A DNA stretch of 21,131 nucleotides from Gammaproteobacteria bacterium UBA2168 (lineage in GTDB: Bacteria; Pseudomonadota; Gammaproteobacteria; Pseudomonadales; Azotimanducaceae): assembly GCA_002327525.1 (NCBI GenBank), contig DCWG01000039.1:1-21131 (forward strand). The letters are read 5' to 3'. A model generated the notes under the pieces. It did no database searches. It had not been told where the DNA came from and saw only the letters and a list, made by a program, of their open reading frames with translations. The translations under genes were made by a program, and so were the position numbers. Positions 1-8,659 of the stretch are shown one piece after another. The first letter of the stretch is position 1. Each line of letters opens with the position of its first letter.

Positions 1-127
1 GTTGCTTGCAGTATCAACGATGCGTCGCGTAACACGAAAACGACGACCAAAACACTGGTTTAACCTGAAGTCGGACCTGTCTCATTTGTTTGAAGACGGA
101 CAGCGCAGATTCTTCCGGGTTAATCGG
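1..127. other. non-coding left edge, downstream of acs
   Basis: This stretch follows the acs stop codon. No protein family is recognisable in either strand. A short imperfect dyad (GAAGA near 91, TTCTTC near 111) has a loop too long and no T-run, so it is not a convincing terminator. An open plus-strand frame runs on from here into acs but lies antisense to it and looks like a shadow. The acs transcript probably ends here or further left, outside the window. Confidence 0.4.
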
Positions 128-2077
128 CTAGTGGTTCGTATGGTGAGCCAGCAGATCGTCCACCACACTCGGGTCGGCCAGCGTGGTGGTATCCCCGAGC
201 TCGTGGATATCTCCCGCGGCAATCTTGCGGAGAATGCGACGCATGATCTTCCCCGAGCGGGTCTTCGGCAGACTCGGCGCCCACTGAATTACCTCGGGGC
301 GCGCAAAAGGTCCTATCTCGGTGCGTACCAGATTCATGAGCTCTGAGTTCAGCGAATCGAGATCGTCGTTCGTGCCCACCATGAGCGTGACGAACGCATA
401 GATCCCCTCACCTTTAACATCGTGCGGAAAGCCGACTACCGCGGCTTCCGCCACAGCCTCGTGTAGCACCAGAGCACTCTCCACTTCCGCCGTGCCGATA
501 CGATGACCCGACACGTTGATCACATCATCGACGCGTCCTGTGATCCAGTAGTAGCCGTCCTCGTCGCGGCGCGCACCGTCGCCGGTGAAATAGAAGCCCT
601 CGTAAGCAGAGTAGTAGGTATCGATCGCACGCTGGTGATCTCCGTAGACGGTGCGGATTTGTCCAGGCCAAGTGCCGGTCATCACCAGATTGCCACTTGC
701 CTGGCTTTCCTCGATGACGTTGCCTTTGGCATCGACGATGGCTGGGCGCATGCCGAAAAATGGCAGCGTCGCGCACCCCGGCTTGAGGTCGGTCGCCCCC
801 GGCAGCGGGCTGATCATGATGCCGCCCGTCTCGGTCTGCCACCAGGTGTCGACGATGGGGCAGCGTTCTTCGCCGACGATCTCGTGATACCAGTGCCAGG
901 CTTCGGGATTGATGGGCTCTCCCACGGTGCCGAGAATCTTGAGGGTCTCACGTGAGGTTGAAGTGACGAACTCGTTGCCCTGGCCCATCAGCTGACGGAG
1001 TGCCGTCGGAGCCGTGTAGAAGATATCCACCTTGTGCTTGTCCACGACCTGCCAGCAGCGGGAGGCGTCGGGATAGGTCGGTACCCCCTCGAACATCAGT
1101 GTGGTGGCTCCGTTGGCCAGCGGTCCGTACACGATGTAGGAGTGTCCGGTGATCCATCCAACATCGGCCGTGCACCAGTAAATGTCATCTTCGTGGTAAT
1201 CGAATACATATTTGTGTGTCATGGCGGCATGCAACAGATAGCCGGCTGTGCCGTGTTGCACACCCTTGGGCTTGCCGGTAGAGCCGGAGGTGTAGAGGAT
1301 GAACAGAGGATCTTCTGCGGCCATGTTTTCTGGCGCGCAGGTTTCTGGTTGGTCTGCCACCAAATTGTGATACCAGACGTCGCGGCCATCACTCCAGGCA
1401 ACGTCATTGCCGGTGCGACGCACCGTAACCACGGTGTGCACGTTGGGACAACTGGCGAGCGCCTGCTCGGCGTTGGCCTTGAGCGGCACACTGCGACCGC
1501 CGCGAATGCCCTCGTCCGCCGTGATCAGCGTCTGGCAGTCGCTGTCCAGTATGCGATCCTTCAGCGACTGCGGGGAGAAACCGCCGAATACGACTGAGTG
1601 AACGGCGCCGATACGCGCGCAAGCGAGCATGGCGTAAGCCGCCTCCGGAATCATGGGCATGTAGATGCACACCCGATCGCCCTTGTTCACGCCACGCGAT
1701 CGGAGTCCGTTGGCAAGCTGACAAACGTGGACGTGCAGTTCCGAAAAGGTGACCTTCAGATCTTCCGTGGGATCGTCTCCCTCCCAGATAATGGCGGTCT
1801 GATCGCCGCGATCTGCGAGGTGACGGTCGATGCAGTTGACGCTCGCGTTCAACTCACCCCCATCGAACCACCGAATACGGCCTTCAGGCATGTTGGATTC
1901 ACTTATGACAGTGTCCCATCTGCGTTCCCAGTCGATGAACACATCGGCCTGTTCGGCCCAGAACGCGTTCGGGTCGTCCACGGAGCGCCGGTACATCGCC
2001 TCGTATTGATCGCGGTTGATGAATGCGCGTTCGGTCATGAATTCGTTGACGGGGTAAACGTCTTTGAGTTCTTTCAT
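128..2077 (-). CDS. acs: acetyl-CoA synthetase (AMP-forming)
   Basis: Acs activates acetate with ATP and CoA to acetyl-CoA through an acetyl-AMP intermediate in the cytoplasm. The 649-residue product is close to the 652 of E. coli Acs. Visible adenylate-forming motifs are the P-loop-like [18 protein letters not shown], the hinge [14 protein letters not shown], and C-terminal [10 protein letters not shown]. Its lysine, about residue 610, matches the lysine acetylated in other Acs enzymes (K609 in Salmonella), so control by reversible acetylation is likely by analogy. I chose the ATG at 2077: GAGG lies 5 nt upstream, the protein then begins [10 protein letters not shown], and the longer open frame to 2191 would run back over the end of pgi. 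It is last in the run, 7 bp after pgi. A neighbouring acs also follows pgi in Pseudomonas, as I recall. Very secure. Confidence 0.97.
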   Translation of the reverse strand: MKELKDVYPVNEFMTERAFINRDQYEAMYRRSVDDPNAFWAEQADVFIDWERRWDTVISESNMPEGRIRWFDGGELNASVNCIDRHLADRGDQTAIIWEGDDPTEDLKVTFSELHVHVCQLANGLRSRGVNKGDRVCIYMPMIPEAAYAMLACARIGAVHSVVFGGFSPQSLKDRILDSDCQTLITADEGIRGGRSVPLKANAEQALASCPNVHTVVTVRRTGNDVAWSDGRDVWYHNLVADQPETCAPENMAAEDPLFILYTSGSTGKPKGVQHGTAGYLLHAAMTHKYVFDYHEDDIYWCTADVGWITGHSYIVYGPLANGATTLMFEGVPTYPDASRCWQVVDKHKVDIFYTAPTALRQLMGQGNEFVTSTSRETLKILGTVGEPINPEAWHWYHEIVGEERCPIVDTWWQTETGGIMISPLPGATDLKPGCATLPFFGMRPAIVDAKGNVIEESQASGNLVMTGTWPGQIRTVYGDHQRAIDTYYSAYEGFYFTGDGARRDEDGYYWITGRVDDVINVSGHRIGTAEVESALVLHEAVAEAAVVGFPHDVKGEGIYAFVTLMVGTNDDLDSLNSELMNLVRTEIGPFARPEVIQWAPSLPKTRSGKIMRRILRKIAAGDIHELGDTTTLADPSVVDDLLAHHTNH

Positions 2078-2084
2078 GTGTGCC

Positions 2085-3662
2085 TCAACTTTGTTCGGGG
2101 TTGGATGCTGCACGCGCGCGTTTGATGAGGGCATGCGTGCTGTCGTCCTGTGTGAGCGTCGTTGCGCCACCGAGTTGTTCGAATATGACATCGGCGAGGC
2201 GTTTGCCGAGTTCGACCCCCCACTGATCGAATGAGTTTATGTCCCAGATCAGACCCTGACAAAAAACTTTGTGCTCGTAGAAGGCAAGCAGGGCGCCGAG
2301 CGTGTGAGGGCTCAGCCGGTCCATGATGATGGTCGTGGTCGCATGTCCGCCGTCCACCTGTTTGTGTGGATCGTCGGTGTCTTGTCCGAGCAGCATCGCC
2401 TGACTCTGGCTGAAACAGTTGGCCAACAACCAGCGATGCTGCTCGGGCCAGGGATGGTCGGCCTCGCGAGCGACGATGAAATCGGCGCTGAATGCGCGGG
2501 TGCCCTGATGCAGCATCTGGTGAAAGGCGTGCTGTCCGGTGGTGCCCTCACCACCCCATAGAATAGCCATGGTATGCAGACCCACGGCAGAACCATCGTG
2601 GCGCACGCTCTTACCGTTGCTCTCGGTCTCGAGCTGCTGCAAGTAGTTGGGGAGCAGCCGCAGCCGGTGATCGTACGGCAGGATGGCGTGGTTGTTCACG
2701 CCGAGAAAATTGTAGTTCCAGATACCGAGGAGTGCTGCGAGGAGGGGCCCATTGCGCTCGGCGGGGGTCGTGGCGAAGTGGTGATCCATTGCGTGGGCTC
2801 CGGCGAGCAGAGCTGAGAATCCTTTGGCGCCGGTGGCCAACAGAATCGGCAAACCCACGGCCGACCACATCGAGAAGCGCCCGCCTACCCAGTCCCAAAT
2901 AGGAAAGAGGTTCGCGCGATCGATTCCGAATGCGGTGGCGGCTTCGGTGTTGGTTGTCACAGCCACGAAATGGCGTGCAATGGCGTCCGCATCACCCGTG
3001 CGCTCGAGAAACCAGTTGCGCGCCGCCGTTGCGTTTTCTCTGGTTTCCAATGTCGTGAACGATTTCGACACGATGGTGAAAAGGGTGGTCTCCGGGTCTG
3101 TGTTGGCAAGCGCACTTTCGAGGACCGAACCGTCCACGTTGGCGACGAAGTGGAACGTGAGGCGCGAAGGGATATCCCGTAAGGCCTCCACCGCGAGCTC
3201 GGGGCCGAGATGCGAACCTCCAATGCCGATGTGGACGATATCGGTGATCGCCTTGCCGGTATAACCCCGCCATCCGCCTTCTATGACGCTGGCTGCAAAC
3301 TTGTTCAGACGCGTGAGTTGCTCATGCACCACATCGCCGATCGTCTCTGGCTGCGCGTCTCGCGGCGCTCTCAAAGCAGTGTGCAGTGCCGCGCGCTGTT
3401 CGGTGGTGTTGATTGTCTCGCCAGCGAACATGGCCTCGGTGCGACGCTGCCAGTCGCGCTCCTCGGCCAATGCCAGCAGGTTGGCCAGAATCTCGTCGTT
3501 CACCCGGTGTTTGCTGAAATCCAGATACAAACCGCAGGTATCGATGCGCAAGGTCTCGGCGCCCTGCTCGTCCGTGGCGAGAGTCTCAAGCGGAGCACAG
3601 GCGAGAGCGAGGTCCGCAAGCGGTTTCCAGTGGGTCAGATCGTTGGCGGCTGGCCGATTCAA
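2085..3662 (-). CDS. pgi: glucose-6-phosphate isomerase
   Basis: Pgi interconverts glucose-6-phosphate and fructose-6-phosphate in glycolysis and gluconeogenesis. The product of about 525 residues (E. coli 549) carries both family signatures: [13 protein letters not shown] in the middle and [10 protein letters not shown] near the C-terminus. It also has the active-site blocks [33 protein letters not shown] and HQGT. The start is a TTG at 3662. No in-frame ATG or GTG matches the family N-terminus, and the segment [12 protein letters not shown] aligns with the E. coli N-terminal helix. No Shine-Dalgarno sequence is evident. The TTG lies 5 nt beyond the stop of the kinase gene, which suggests translational coupling. 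The next gene, acs, begins 7 nt after the pgi stop. Function is certain; the exact start is less so. Confidence 0.95.
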   Translation of the reverse strand: MNRPAANDLTHWKPLADLALACAPLETLATDEQGAETLRIDTCGLYLDFSKHRVNDEILANLLALAEERDWQRRTEAMFAGETINTTEQRAALHTALRAPRDAQPETIGDVVHEQLTRLNKFAASVIEGGWRGYTGKAITDIVHIGIGGSHLGPELAVEALRDIPSRLTFHFVANVDGSVLESALANTDPETTLFTIVSKSFTTLETRENATAARNWFLERTGDADAIARHFVAVTTNTEAATAFGIDRANLFPIWDWVGGRFSMWSAVGLPILLATGAKGFSALLAGAHAMDHHFATTPAERNGPLLAALLGIWNYNFLGVNNHAILPYDHRLRLLPNYLQQLETESNGKSVRHDGSAVGLHTMAILWGGEGTTGQHAFHQMLHQGTRAFSADFIVAREADHPWPEQHRWLLANCFSQSQAMLLGQDTDDPHKQVDGGHATTTIIMDRLSPHTLGALLAFYEHKVFCQGLIWDINSFDQWGVELGKRLADVIFEQLGGATTLTQDDSTHALIKRARAASNPEQS

Positions 3663-3667
3663 GGTGG

Positions 3668-4384
3668 CTACAACAACGTGGGGTTGGGATTGAAGTAGTG
3701 ACGCAACCCATCCATGGCGAGAATCTGGTCGAGCAGTGCCTCGAAATGATCCGCGTTGTTGGCAAAGTCGATTTCCGCGGCGTTCACGACCAGCAGCGGT
3801 GCGTCATCGTAGAAGTGGAAGAATTCGGTATAGGCATCCACCAGGGATTCCAGGTAGTCCTCGGCGATGTCGCGTTCGAACTCGACGCCCCGTCGCCGGA
3901 TGCGTCCCGCCAGGATATTCACCGGCGCCTGCAGGTAAATCACTAGATCCGGCGTGGGTGGTGCAATGGCCAGGCTTTCGTGGATGCGTTGGTACAATTC
4001 GTATTCGTTGTTATCCAGCGTGAGTTGGGCGAACAACCGGTCTTTCTCTATCAGGAAGTCCGCGACCACGTTGGGCCCCACTAGGTCGTGCTCGGGTAAG
4101 TCGGCCATCTGGCGAGCGCGGTGTAGCAGAAAGAAGAGCTGCGTGGGCAGTGCGTGGCGTCTGCCTTCCTGGTAGAAGCGTCCGAGGAAGGGATTTTCCA
4201 CGGATGGCTCCAGCATCAGCGGGTAGTGCAGCACCGTGGCCAGTTTGCTCGCAAGCGTGGTCTTGCCGACTCCGATGGGACCTTCCACCGCCACGTATCT
4301 CGGCCATACGTTAGTACTGATCTTTCGGGAGAGGGCTCCCTGAGTCTCGGTGGCGTTATCCATGAATCGTTGGCTACTGACCAT
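3668..4384 (-). CDS. deoxynucleoside kinase (dCK/dGK family)
   Basis: This looks like a salvage kinase that phosphorylates deoxynucleosides at the 5' position. The 238-residue protein has a P-loop GPIGVGKT at 35-42 and a conserved glutamate in LEPSVENPFL near 59. It also has the DFLIEKDRLFA block (DR at 115-116) and an arginine-rich LID, RIRRRGVEFERDI, at about 161-173. These are hallmarks of the dNK family, which includes Drosophila dNK and Bacillus dGK/dCK. Substrate preference cannot be read from the sequence. The ATG at 4384 has no clear Shine-Dalgarno; a second ATG at 4363 (MDNATETQ) is an equally possible start. It lies 31 bp after pcnB and 5 bp before pgi, in the slot where folK and the pantothenate genes sit in Pseudomonas. 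Family is confident, specificity unknown. Confidence 0.88.
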   Translation of the reverse strand: MVSSQRFMDNATETQGALSRKISTNVWPRYVAVEGPIGVGKTTLASKLATVLHYPLMLEPSVENPFLGRFYQEGRRHALPTQLFFLLHRARQMADLPEHDLVGPNVVADFLIEKDRLFAQLTLDNNEYELYQRIHESLAIAPPTPDLVIYLQAPVNILAGRIRRRGVEFERDIAEDYLESLVDAYTEFFHFYDDAPLLVVNAAEIDFANNADHFEALLDQILAMDGLRHYFNPNPTLL

Positions 4385-4415
4385 GGCGTCATGATGACGG
4401 CCGGTAGCGTAGCGT

Positions 4416-5675
4416 TCAACTTGTAGATTTGGAGCGTCGGCGGCGCCGCCGTCGTTTGCGGCGGGCGTCGCGAGGCAATGTGTCGATCATGCCCTGTACG
4501 CCCTCGCTGTCGAGATCCTGGATGCGTGTCCACCACCGGGCGAGCTCCGGATCTGCCAGCTCCGATTCTGCGCGCAGCAGGAGAAAGTCGTACGCGGCAC
4601 GAAAGCGGGGATGGCTGAGTATGCGTTTGATCTGCCGTCCACGTCGGTGTTCGAGTCGCGACTGCAGCAGCCAGACCTCGTTGGCGAACTGACTGTAGCG
4701 CCGCGGTATGGCTATGACCTCGCGCTGGCTCAGCAACGTCTCCTGGGCTGCCGCGAGGCGTGCGTCATTGAGGTTGTGATGCGTCTCGAGATCGTGAATA
4801 CGGGCTTCGAAGTCGTGCCAGAGCAGTACGGCGATGAGAAACCCGGGGGTGATGGGCCTGCCTTCGTCGATACGTTGATCGGTGTTGATCATCGCCAGTT
4901 CGGCAAAACGGTTCTGAGCAGGGGTTGCCGGAAACAGGGATCCGCGTACCGGTGAATCCTTCACCAGCGACCAGGCCTCGGTTGCGAAGCCGGAAAGGAA
5001 CAGTTTGGTGAACTCATCAAAAAGCCGTGCGGGTGGCACTGCGGCCAGACGCTCGGACGCGAGATTGGCTGCATCGAGGATCGACTGGTCGAGACTGAAG
5101 CCGAGCTTTGCCTGAAATCTGATCGCGCGCAGCAGACGCACGGGATCTTCCTGCAGACGTTCCCGGGAATCTCCTATGAAACGCAGCACGCGTTCGTCGA
5201 GATCGTCCAGACCGCCGACGAAGTCCAGGATCTCCTCTTCTTGCGGGTCGTAGTACAGCGCGTTAATGGTGAAATCGCGGCGAAAAGCATCCTCATCCAG
5301 CGTCCCGTAGACGTTGTCGCGCAGAATCATGCCGTCGGCGTTGGCGTGGCGATCGCCTTCTTCGAGTTGGGAGGAAGACTTTCGAAAAGTAGATACTTCG
5401 ATTATGTCGCGCTCGTAGCGAACGTGCGCGATGCGAAAACGGCGGCCCACGAGGCGCGTGCGACGAAACAGCTTGCGCACGTCCTCGGGCGTGGCGTTGG
5501 TGGCGACGTCGAAATCTTTAGGCGTCGCGCCCAGCAGCAGATCGCGAACGCAGCCACCGACCAGCAGAGCCTCGTAACCAGCTTCTTTGAGGGTCGTGAC
5601 GACATCCAGCGCGTTCGCATCGACGCGATCACGAGTGACGCTATGCTGGCTGGCGTCGAGTCGCGTGACTGGCAT
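4416..5675 (-). CDS. pcnB: poly(A) polymerase I
   Basis: PcnB adds 3' poly(A) tails that promote RNA decay and controls some plasmid copy numbers by destabilising antisense RNA. From the ATG at 5675 the product is 419 residues. The nucleotidyltransferase head shows GGCVRDLLLG (40-49), the metal-binding DFD (54-56), GRRF (77-80) and the second block RRDFTINALYYD. The RNA-binding neck follows, and the tail ends in an arginine tract (RKRRRRRRRSKSTS). The length and basic tail favour PcnB over a CCA-adding enzyme, as does its place after dksA-gluQ. The start is uncertain: no Shine-Dalgarno precedes the ATG, a TTG lies 12 nt upstream, and E. coli pcnB itself uses a non-ATG codon. The open frame extends to 5897 but would overlap the regulator. 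Confidence 0.94.
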   Translation of the reverse strand: MPVTRLDASQHSVTRDRVDANALDVVTTLKEAGYEALLVGGCVRDLLLGATPKDFDVATNATPEDVRKLFRRTRLVGRRFRIAHVRYERDIIEVSTFRKSSSQLEEGDRHANADGMILRDNVYGTLDEDAFRRDFTINALYYDPQEEEILDFVGGLDDLDERVLRFIGDSRERLQEDPVRLLRAIRFQAKLGFSLDQSILDAANLASERLAAVPPARLFDEFTKLFLSGFATEAWSLVKDSPVRGSLFPATPAQNRFAELAMINTDQRIDEGRPITPGFLIAVLLWHDFEARIHDLETHHNLNDARLAAAQETLLSQREVIAIPRRYSQFANEVWLLQSRLEHRRGRQIKRILSHPRFRAAYDFLLLRAESELADPELARWWTRIQDLDSEGVQGMIDTLPRDARRKRRRRRRRSKSTS

Positions 5676-5760
5676 CGTCGGGTTCAAGTTGCGTCCAAAC
5701 GGCCGCTGGTGAGACAGTGGTATGCATTCGGGCCGGGATTTTATCAGATGCGGTGATGCT

Positions 5761-7089
5761 TCAGCTGCTCGGACGGCGCGGCCCCCGCTGGCGGGTCTTT
5801 CTCCTGGGAATGTTGAGCCGCTGACGGCGTTCCCAAAGGCTCTTCCGGCTGATGCCGAGTTTCTCGGCAATCTCCGTCTCTGTGAGATGATCCTCATGTT
5901 CCCGAACGAAATTGACGAAATAGTCTTCCAGGGAAGTATTCTCCGAAAGCTGGGTACTGCCTTCGGTCGAATCCGTCGCGGTATCGAGGTCGATGGCGAG
6001 CAGTTCTGAGTCGATCTCCTCGCCCTCGCATAGAATGGCGGCTCGCTCGATGGCGTTTTTCAGTTCGCGCACGTTGCCCGGCCATTGATAGCGTCGCATG
6101 ACCTCGGATGCGTCCTTGCTGAAGCGCAGCTTCGAGCACGACAACTTCTCGGTGGTGCGTTCGAGCAGATGCTCGGCCAGATGGGGAATGTCCTCGGCGC
6201 GTTCGCGCAATGGCGGTAGTGGCAATTTGATCACGTTGAGGCGGTAGTAGAGGTCGTCGCGAAACTGGCCACTCTCCGTCAGCTTGGCGAGATTACGGTG
6301 GGTTGCCACGATGAGCCGCACGTTGATGGAGCGCGCCTCACTCGATCCCACCGGCCGTGACTCGCCCTGCAGAACCAGCCTCAGCAGCTTGGTTTGCGCT
6401 TCGAGCGGGAGTTCGGCGATCTCGTCAAGAAACAAAGTGCCGCCGTGGGCCGCATCGACCAGTCCCCGCCGCGCCGCATGCTCTGCGCTGTCATAACCGA
6501 ACAGCTCGCTCTCTATGAGGTCGGATGGCACGGTGGTGCAATTGAGCGTGATCAGCGGTGCCTGCGCGCGCAGGCTGGCGTCGTGCAATGCACGGGCAAC
6601 CAGTTCCTTGCCCGTGCCCGATTCGCCCTCGATCAGCACCGTCGAATTGGTCGGTGCGACCTTGCGTATCCGGCTGAAAAGCTCCTGCATCGCTTCGCTG
6701 CGACCAATCATGGGGAAGCTCTGACGCGGCTCCTGCACGGGTTTGTCCGTACGCGCTATATGTGAGAAAGAACGCTCGATGGCCGCGATCAACTGGTCAT
6801 CTTCCAGAGGTAGCCGCAGGTAGTCCGCGGCGCCCTGTTTGATGACGCGTACCGCTTCCGGGATGCTGCCGCCGGGCGCCAGCACCACCAGCGGAATCGC
6901 GGCAAGCCGCGACAGCTCGTCGCTGTCGGCGAGGGCTGTGGCGTTGGCGACGATGGCGCGATAGCGAGAAAGGTCGACGTCCGCCTCAGCGTGCGAGATC
7001 GCATCGACGGAGAATCCACTGTTGGCGAGAAGAGCCTGCGTCGCTGCCCGGTGGGCATCGTCGGGTTCAATCAACAGCAATCTGCTCAT
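5761..7089 (-). CDS. NtrC-type AAA+ regulator with degenerate receiver and no GAFTGA loop
   Basis: The 442-residue protein has the layout of a sigma-54 response regulator. A receiver-like domain spans about 1-110, an AAA+ domain about 125-355, and a Fis-type helix-turn-helix about 400-428 (TETEIAEKLGISRKSLWERR). ATPase elements are intact: Walker A GESGTGKE (155-162), Walker B GGTLFLDE (216-223), the FRDDLYYRLNV arginine region and sensor II WPGNVRELKNAIERA. The receiver lacks the phospho-acceptor aspartate (Asn49 by alignment) and the conserved lysine (Leu93). Where GAFTGA should lie, between ELFG (195-198) and Walker B, there is only YDSAEHAARRGL, about four residues short. It sits between gluQ and pcnB, as CbrB does in Pseudomonas, but no CbrA gene is present. 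It may act as a sigma-54-independent, TyrR-like regulator; this is inference. Confidence 0.85.
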   Translation of the reverse strand: MSRLLLIEPDDAHRAATQALLANSGFSVDAISHAEADVDLSRYRAIVANATALADSDELSRLAAIPLVVLAPGGSIPEAVRVIKQGAADYLRLPLEDDQLIAAIERSFSHIARTDKPVQEPRQSFPMIGRSEAMQELFSRIRKVAPTNSTVLIEGESGTGKELVARALHDASLRAQAPLITLNCTTVPSDLIESELFGYDSAEHAARRGLVDAAHGGTLFLDEIAELPLEAQTKLLRLVLQGESRPVGSSEARSINVRLIVATHRNLAKLTESGQFRDDLYYRLNVIKLPLPPLRERAEDIPHLAEHLLERTTEKLSCSKLRFSKDASEVMRRYQWPGNVRELKNAIERAAILCEGEEIDSELLAIDLDTATDSTEGSTQLSENTSLEDYFVNFVREHEDHLTETEIAEKLGISRKSLWERRQRLNIPRRKTRQRGPRRPSS

Positions 7090-7129
7090 GGCGGGATACT
7101 ACTTGTCGGACCGCACAGTAGCAAAGTCG

Positions 7130-8011
7130 CTAAGCCGGGCCGGCGGGATCGCTCTGCACGGCGACGTCGCCATCCGGCAGCGAAGCCCTGTCCCATCCAG
7201 AGACAGCCCATTGCAGTAGCTCTTCGACCGCCATTGCTGGAGGCGGGCGCGAAAAGCCGAACAGCATCAGGCAGGTGCGCAGGTTGTGCAATGCTTGGCC
7301 CGATTGCACGGGTGGTGCGTGTGTTTGTTTCGAGAGCTTGGTGCCATGGTGGTCGCAAACCACGGGCAGGTGAGCATAGTCAGGCGCGCCCAGTCCGAGG
7401 ATCTTCATCAGCCATAGTTGAGGGGATGTATTGTCGAGCAGGTCGCGGCCCCGAATCACGCTGGTGATTGCGTCTTCACCGTCATCCACGGCAGTGGCCA
7501 GCTGATACCCAAAAATGCCGTCTCGCCGTTGCACGATGAAATCACCCACGTCTCGATCGAGAAGCACGCTCTGTGTACCGCAACAAGCGTCCTCGAAAGT
7601 TATCGTTGTGCCGTCGGTGACGATGCGGGTTGCGCTGTCCTTGAGAGGTTCGATGCAGGCGCGGCATGTGCCTGGATAGCGCGACAGGCCCGCCAGTGTC
7701 CTGCGGCTGCAGCGGCAGTAGTACAACAACCCCAGCCGATTCAGCTCCGTCATTACCGAGGTGTAGCGCTCAAGGTGCTCGCTCTGGCGATCGATGCTGC
7801 CGTCCCAAACCAGTCCATGTGCTTCGAGCGCGAACAGAATCTCATCATCTGCGCCATCGACGTTGCGCGGTGTGTCCAAGTCATCGATGCGCACATACCA
7901 GTTTTCGCCACGCGAGCGAGCGTCCAGAAAGCTGGCGAGTGCGGTATACAGCGAGCCGAGGTGCAGAGGGCCGGTAGGAGATGGAGCGAAGCGTCCGGCG
8001 GGCCCTCTCAT
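7130..8011 (-). CDS. gluQ: glutamyl-Q tRNA(Asp) synthetase
   Basis: GluQ-RS activates glutamate without tRNA and transfers it to the queuosine base at position 34 of tRNA(Asp). The 293-residue protein is a truncated GluRS catalytic core with no anticodon-binding domain, which separates it from GltX. Visible motifs are the HIGH-like HLGS (17-20) after FAPSPTGPLHLG, the KMSKS-like KLSKQ (225-229), and a zinc-ligand cluster C99, C101, Y112 and C116/C119. The ATG at 8011 is 7 nt after the dksA stop, so the two are probably co-transcribed and coupled as in other gammaproteobacteria, where the dksA-gluQ pair is classic. The C-terminal end VQSDPAGPA is unremarkable. Confidence 0.95.
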   Translation of the reverse strand: MRGPAGRFAPSPTGPLHLGSLYTALASFLDARSRGENWYVRIDDLDTPRNVDGADDEILFALEAHGLVWDGSIDRQSEHLERYTSVMTELNRLGLLYYCRCSRRTLAGLSRYPGTCRACIEPLKDSATRIVTDGTTITFEDACCGTQSVLLDRDVGDFIVQRRDGIFGYQLATAVDDGEDAITSVIRGRDLLDNTSPQLWLMKILGLGAPDYAHLPVVCDHHGTKLSKQTHAPPVQSGQALHNLRTCLMLFGFSRPPPAMAVEELLQWAVSGWDRASLPDGDVAVQSDPAGPA

Positions 8012-8018
8012 TGGTCGA

Positions 8019-8474
8019 TCAGCCGTGTAGCTGGCGTTCCTTGATCTCGTCGAGAGACTTGCAGTCCACGCACTGGGTGGCGGTGGGGCGTGCTTCCAGA
8101 CGACGCAACCCTATTTCGACGCCGCATGTGTCGCAGTAGCCGTAGTCTTCCTGGTCGAGCCGGTCGATGGTCTGATCGATCTTCTTTATGAGCTTGCGCT
8201 CGCGGTCGCGGGTGCGCAGTTCGATGCTGAACTCTTCTTCCTGTGTGGCACGGTCCGCCGGATCCGGGAAGTTGGCGGCCTCATCCTGCATGTGGTGTAC
8301 CGTACGGTCCACTTCCTCCATCAGTTCCTGGCGCCAGTTGAGAAGAATATCGCGAAAGTGTGCCAGCTCGTCCTCACTCATGTAGGCCTCTTTCTTCTTG
8401 GGCTTGTAGGGTGTGAAATTACGAAACGGAGAGTCTACCGCGGGTGCTTTCTTGCTGGGTGCTTTGGCCGCCAT
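8019..8474 (-). CDS. dksA: RNA polymerase-binding transcription factor DksA
   Basis: DksA enters the RNA polymerase secondary channel and, with ppGpp, represses rRNA promoters and activates amino-acid biosynthesis promoters. The 151-residue protein has the coiled-coil tip DPADRATQEEEF with Asp71 and Asp74, and a four-cysteine zinc finger at C114, C117, C135 and C138. All six positions number as in E. coli. The ATG at 8474 has AGGA 7 nt upstream. It is the first gene of the minus-strand run that continues through gluQ. The 5' region holds a strong perfect hairpin. The rRNA P1-type promoter at the other end of the window, with its GC-rich discriminator, is the kind of target DksA acts on. Confidence 0.98.
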   Translation of the reverse strand: MAAKAPSKKAPAVDSPFRNFTPYKPKKKEAYMSEDELAHFRDILLNWRQELMEEVDRTVHHMQDEAANFPDPADRATQEEEFSIELRTRDRERKLIKKIDQTIDRLDQEDYGYCDTCGVEIGLRRLEARPTATQCVDCKSLDEIKERQLHG

Positions 8475-8491
8475 ATGTTCTAATCCTGTAC

Positions 8492-8532
8492 GTTGACCAG
8501 ACTGTCAGGGTCTGGATCCCAGACCCGTCAAC
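8492..8532. repeat. nested inverted repeat between dksA and the aminotransferase gene
   Basis: An inner perfect 8-bp dyad, GGGTCTGG (8508-8515) and CCAGACCC (8519-8526), has a 3-nt loop, ATC. It is enclosed by a second dyad, GTTGAC (8492-8497) and GTCAAC (8527-8532), with about 10 unpaired bases on the left. No T-run follows on either strand. On the dksA strand it would lie about 20-60 nt upstream of the start codon, so it could be a 5'-leader stem or an operator. The rest of the 185-bp divergent gap holds a smaller dyad, CCGGT/ACCGG, at 8574-8587. Function unknown. Confidence 0.6.
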
Positions 8533-8659
8533 CGGTGTATCTGCCTTCGAGCGCCGGTTTGACAGCGCCTTGTCCGGTTTTTACCGGGGGGCTGAAAACG
8601 AAGGGCGCGTAAGCTACCAGAACGTCCTCTCGATGGCCATACGGTCATATGAAGTTTTT

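Noticed and set aside
5676..5760. TAAAAT (near 5739) as a -10 for a pcnB promoter
   Set aside because: The -10 resembles consensus but no -35 is found at 16-18 bp, so the evidence is too weak.
8559..8587. Perfect TTGACA (8559-8564) as a promoter for the aminotransferase
   Set aside because: At 17 bp spacing the -10 would be TACCGG, which matches only two positions. Kept as a remark rather than a feature.
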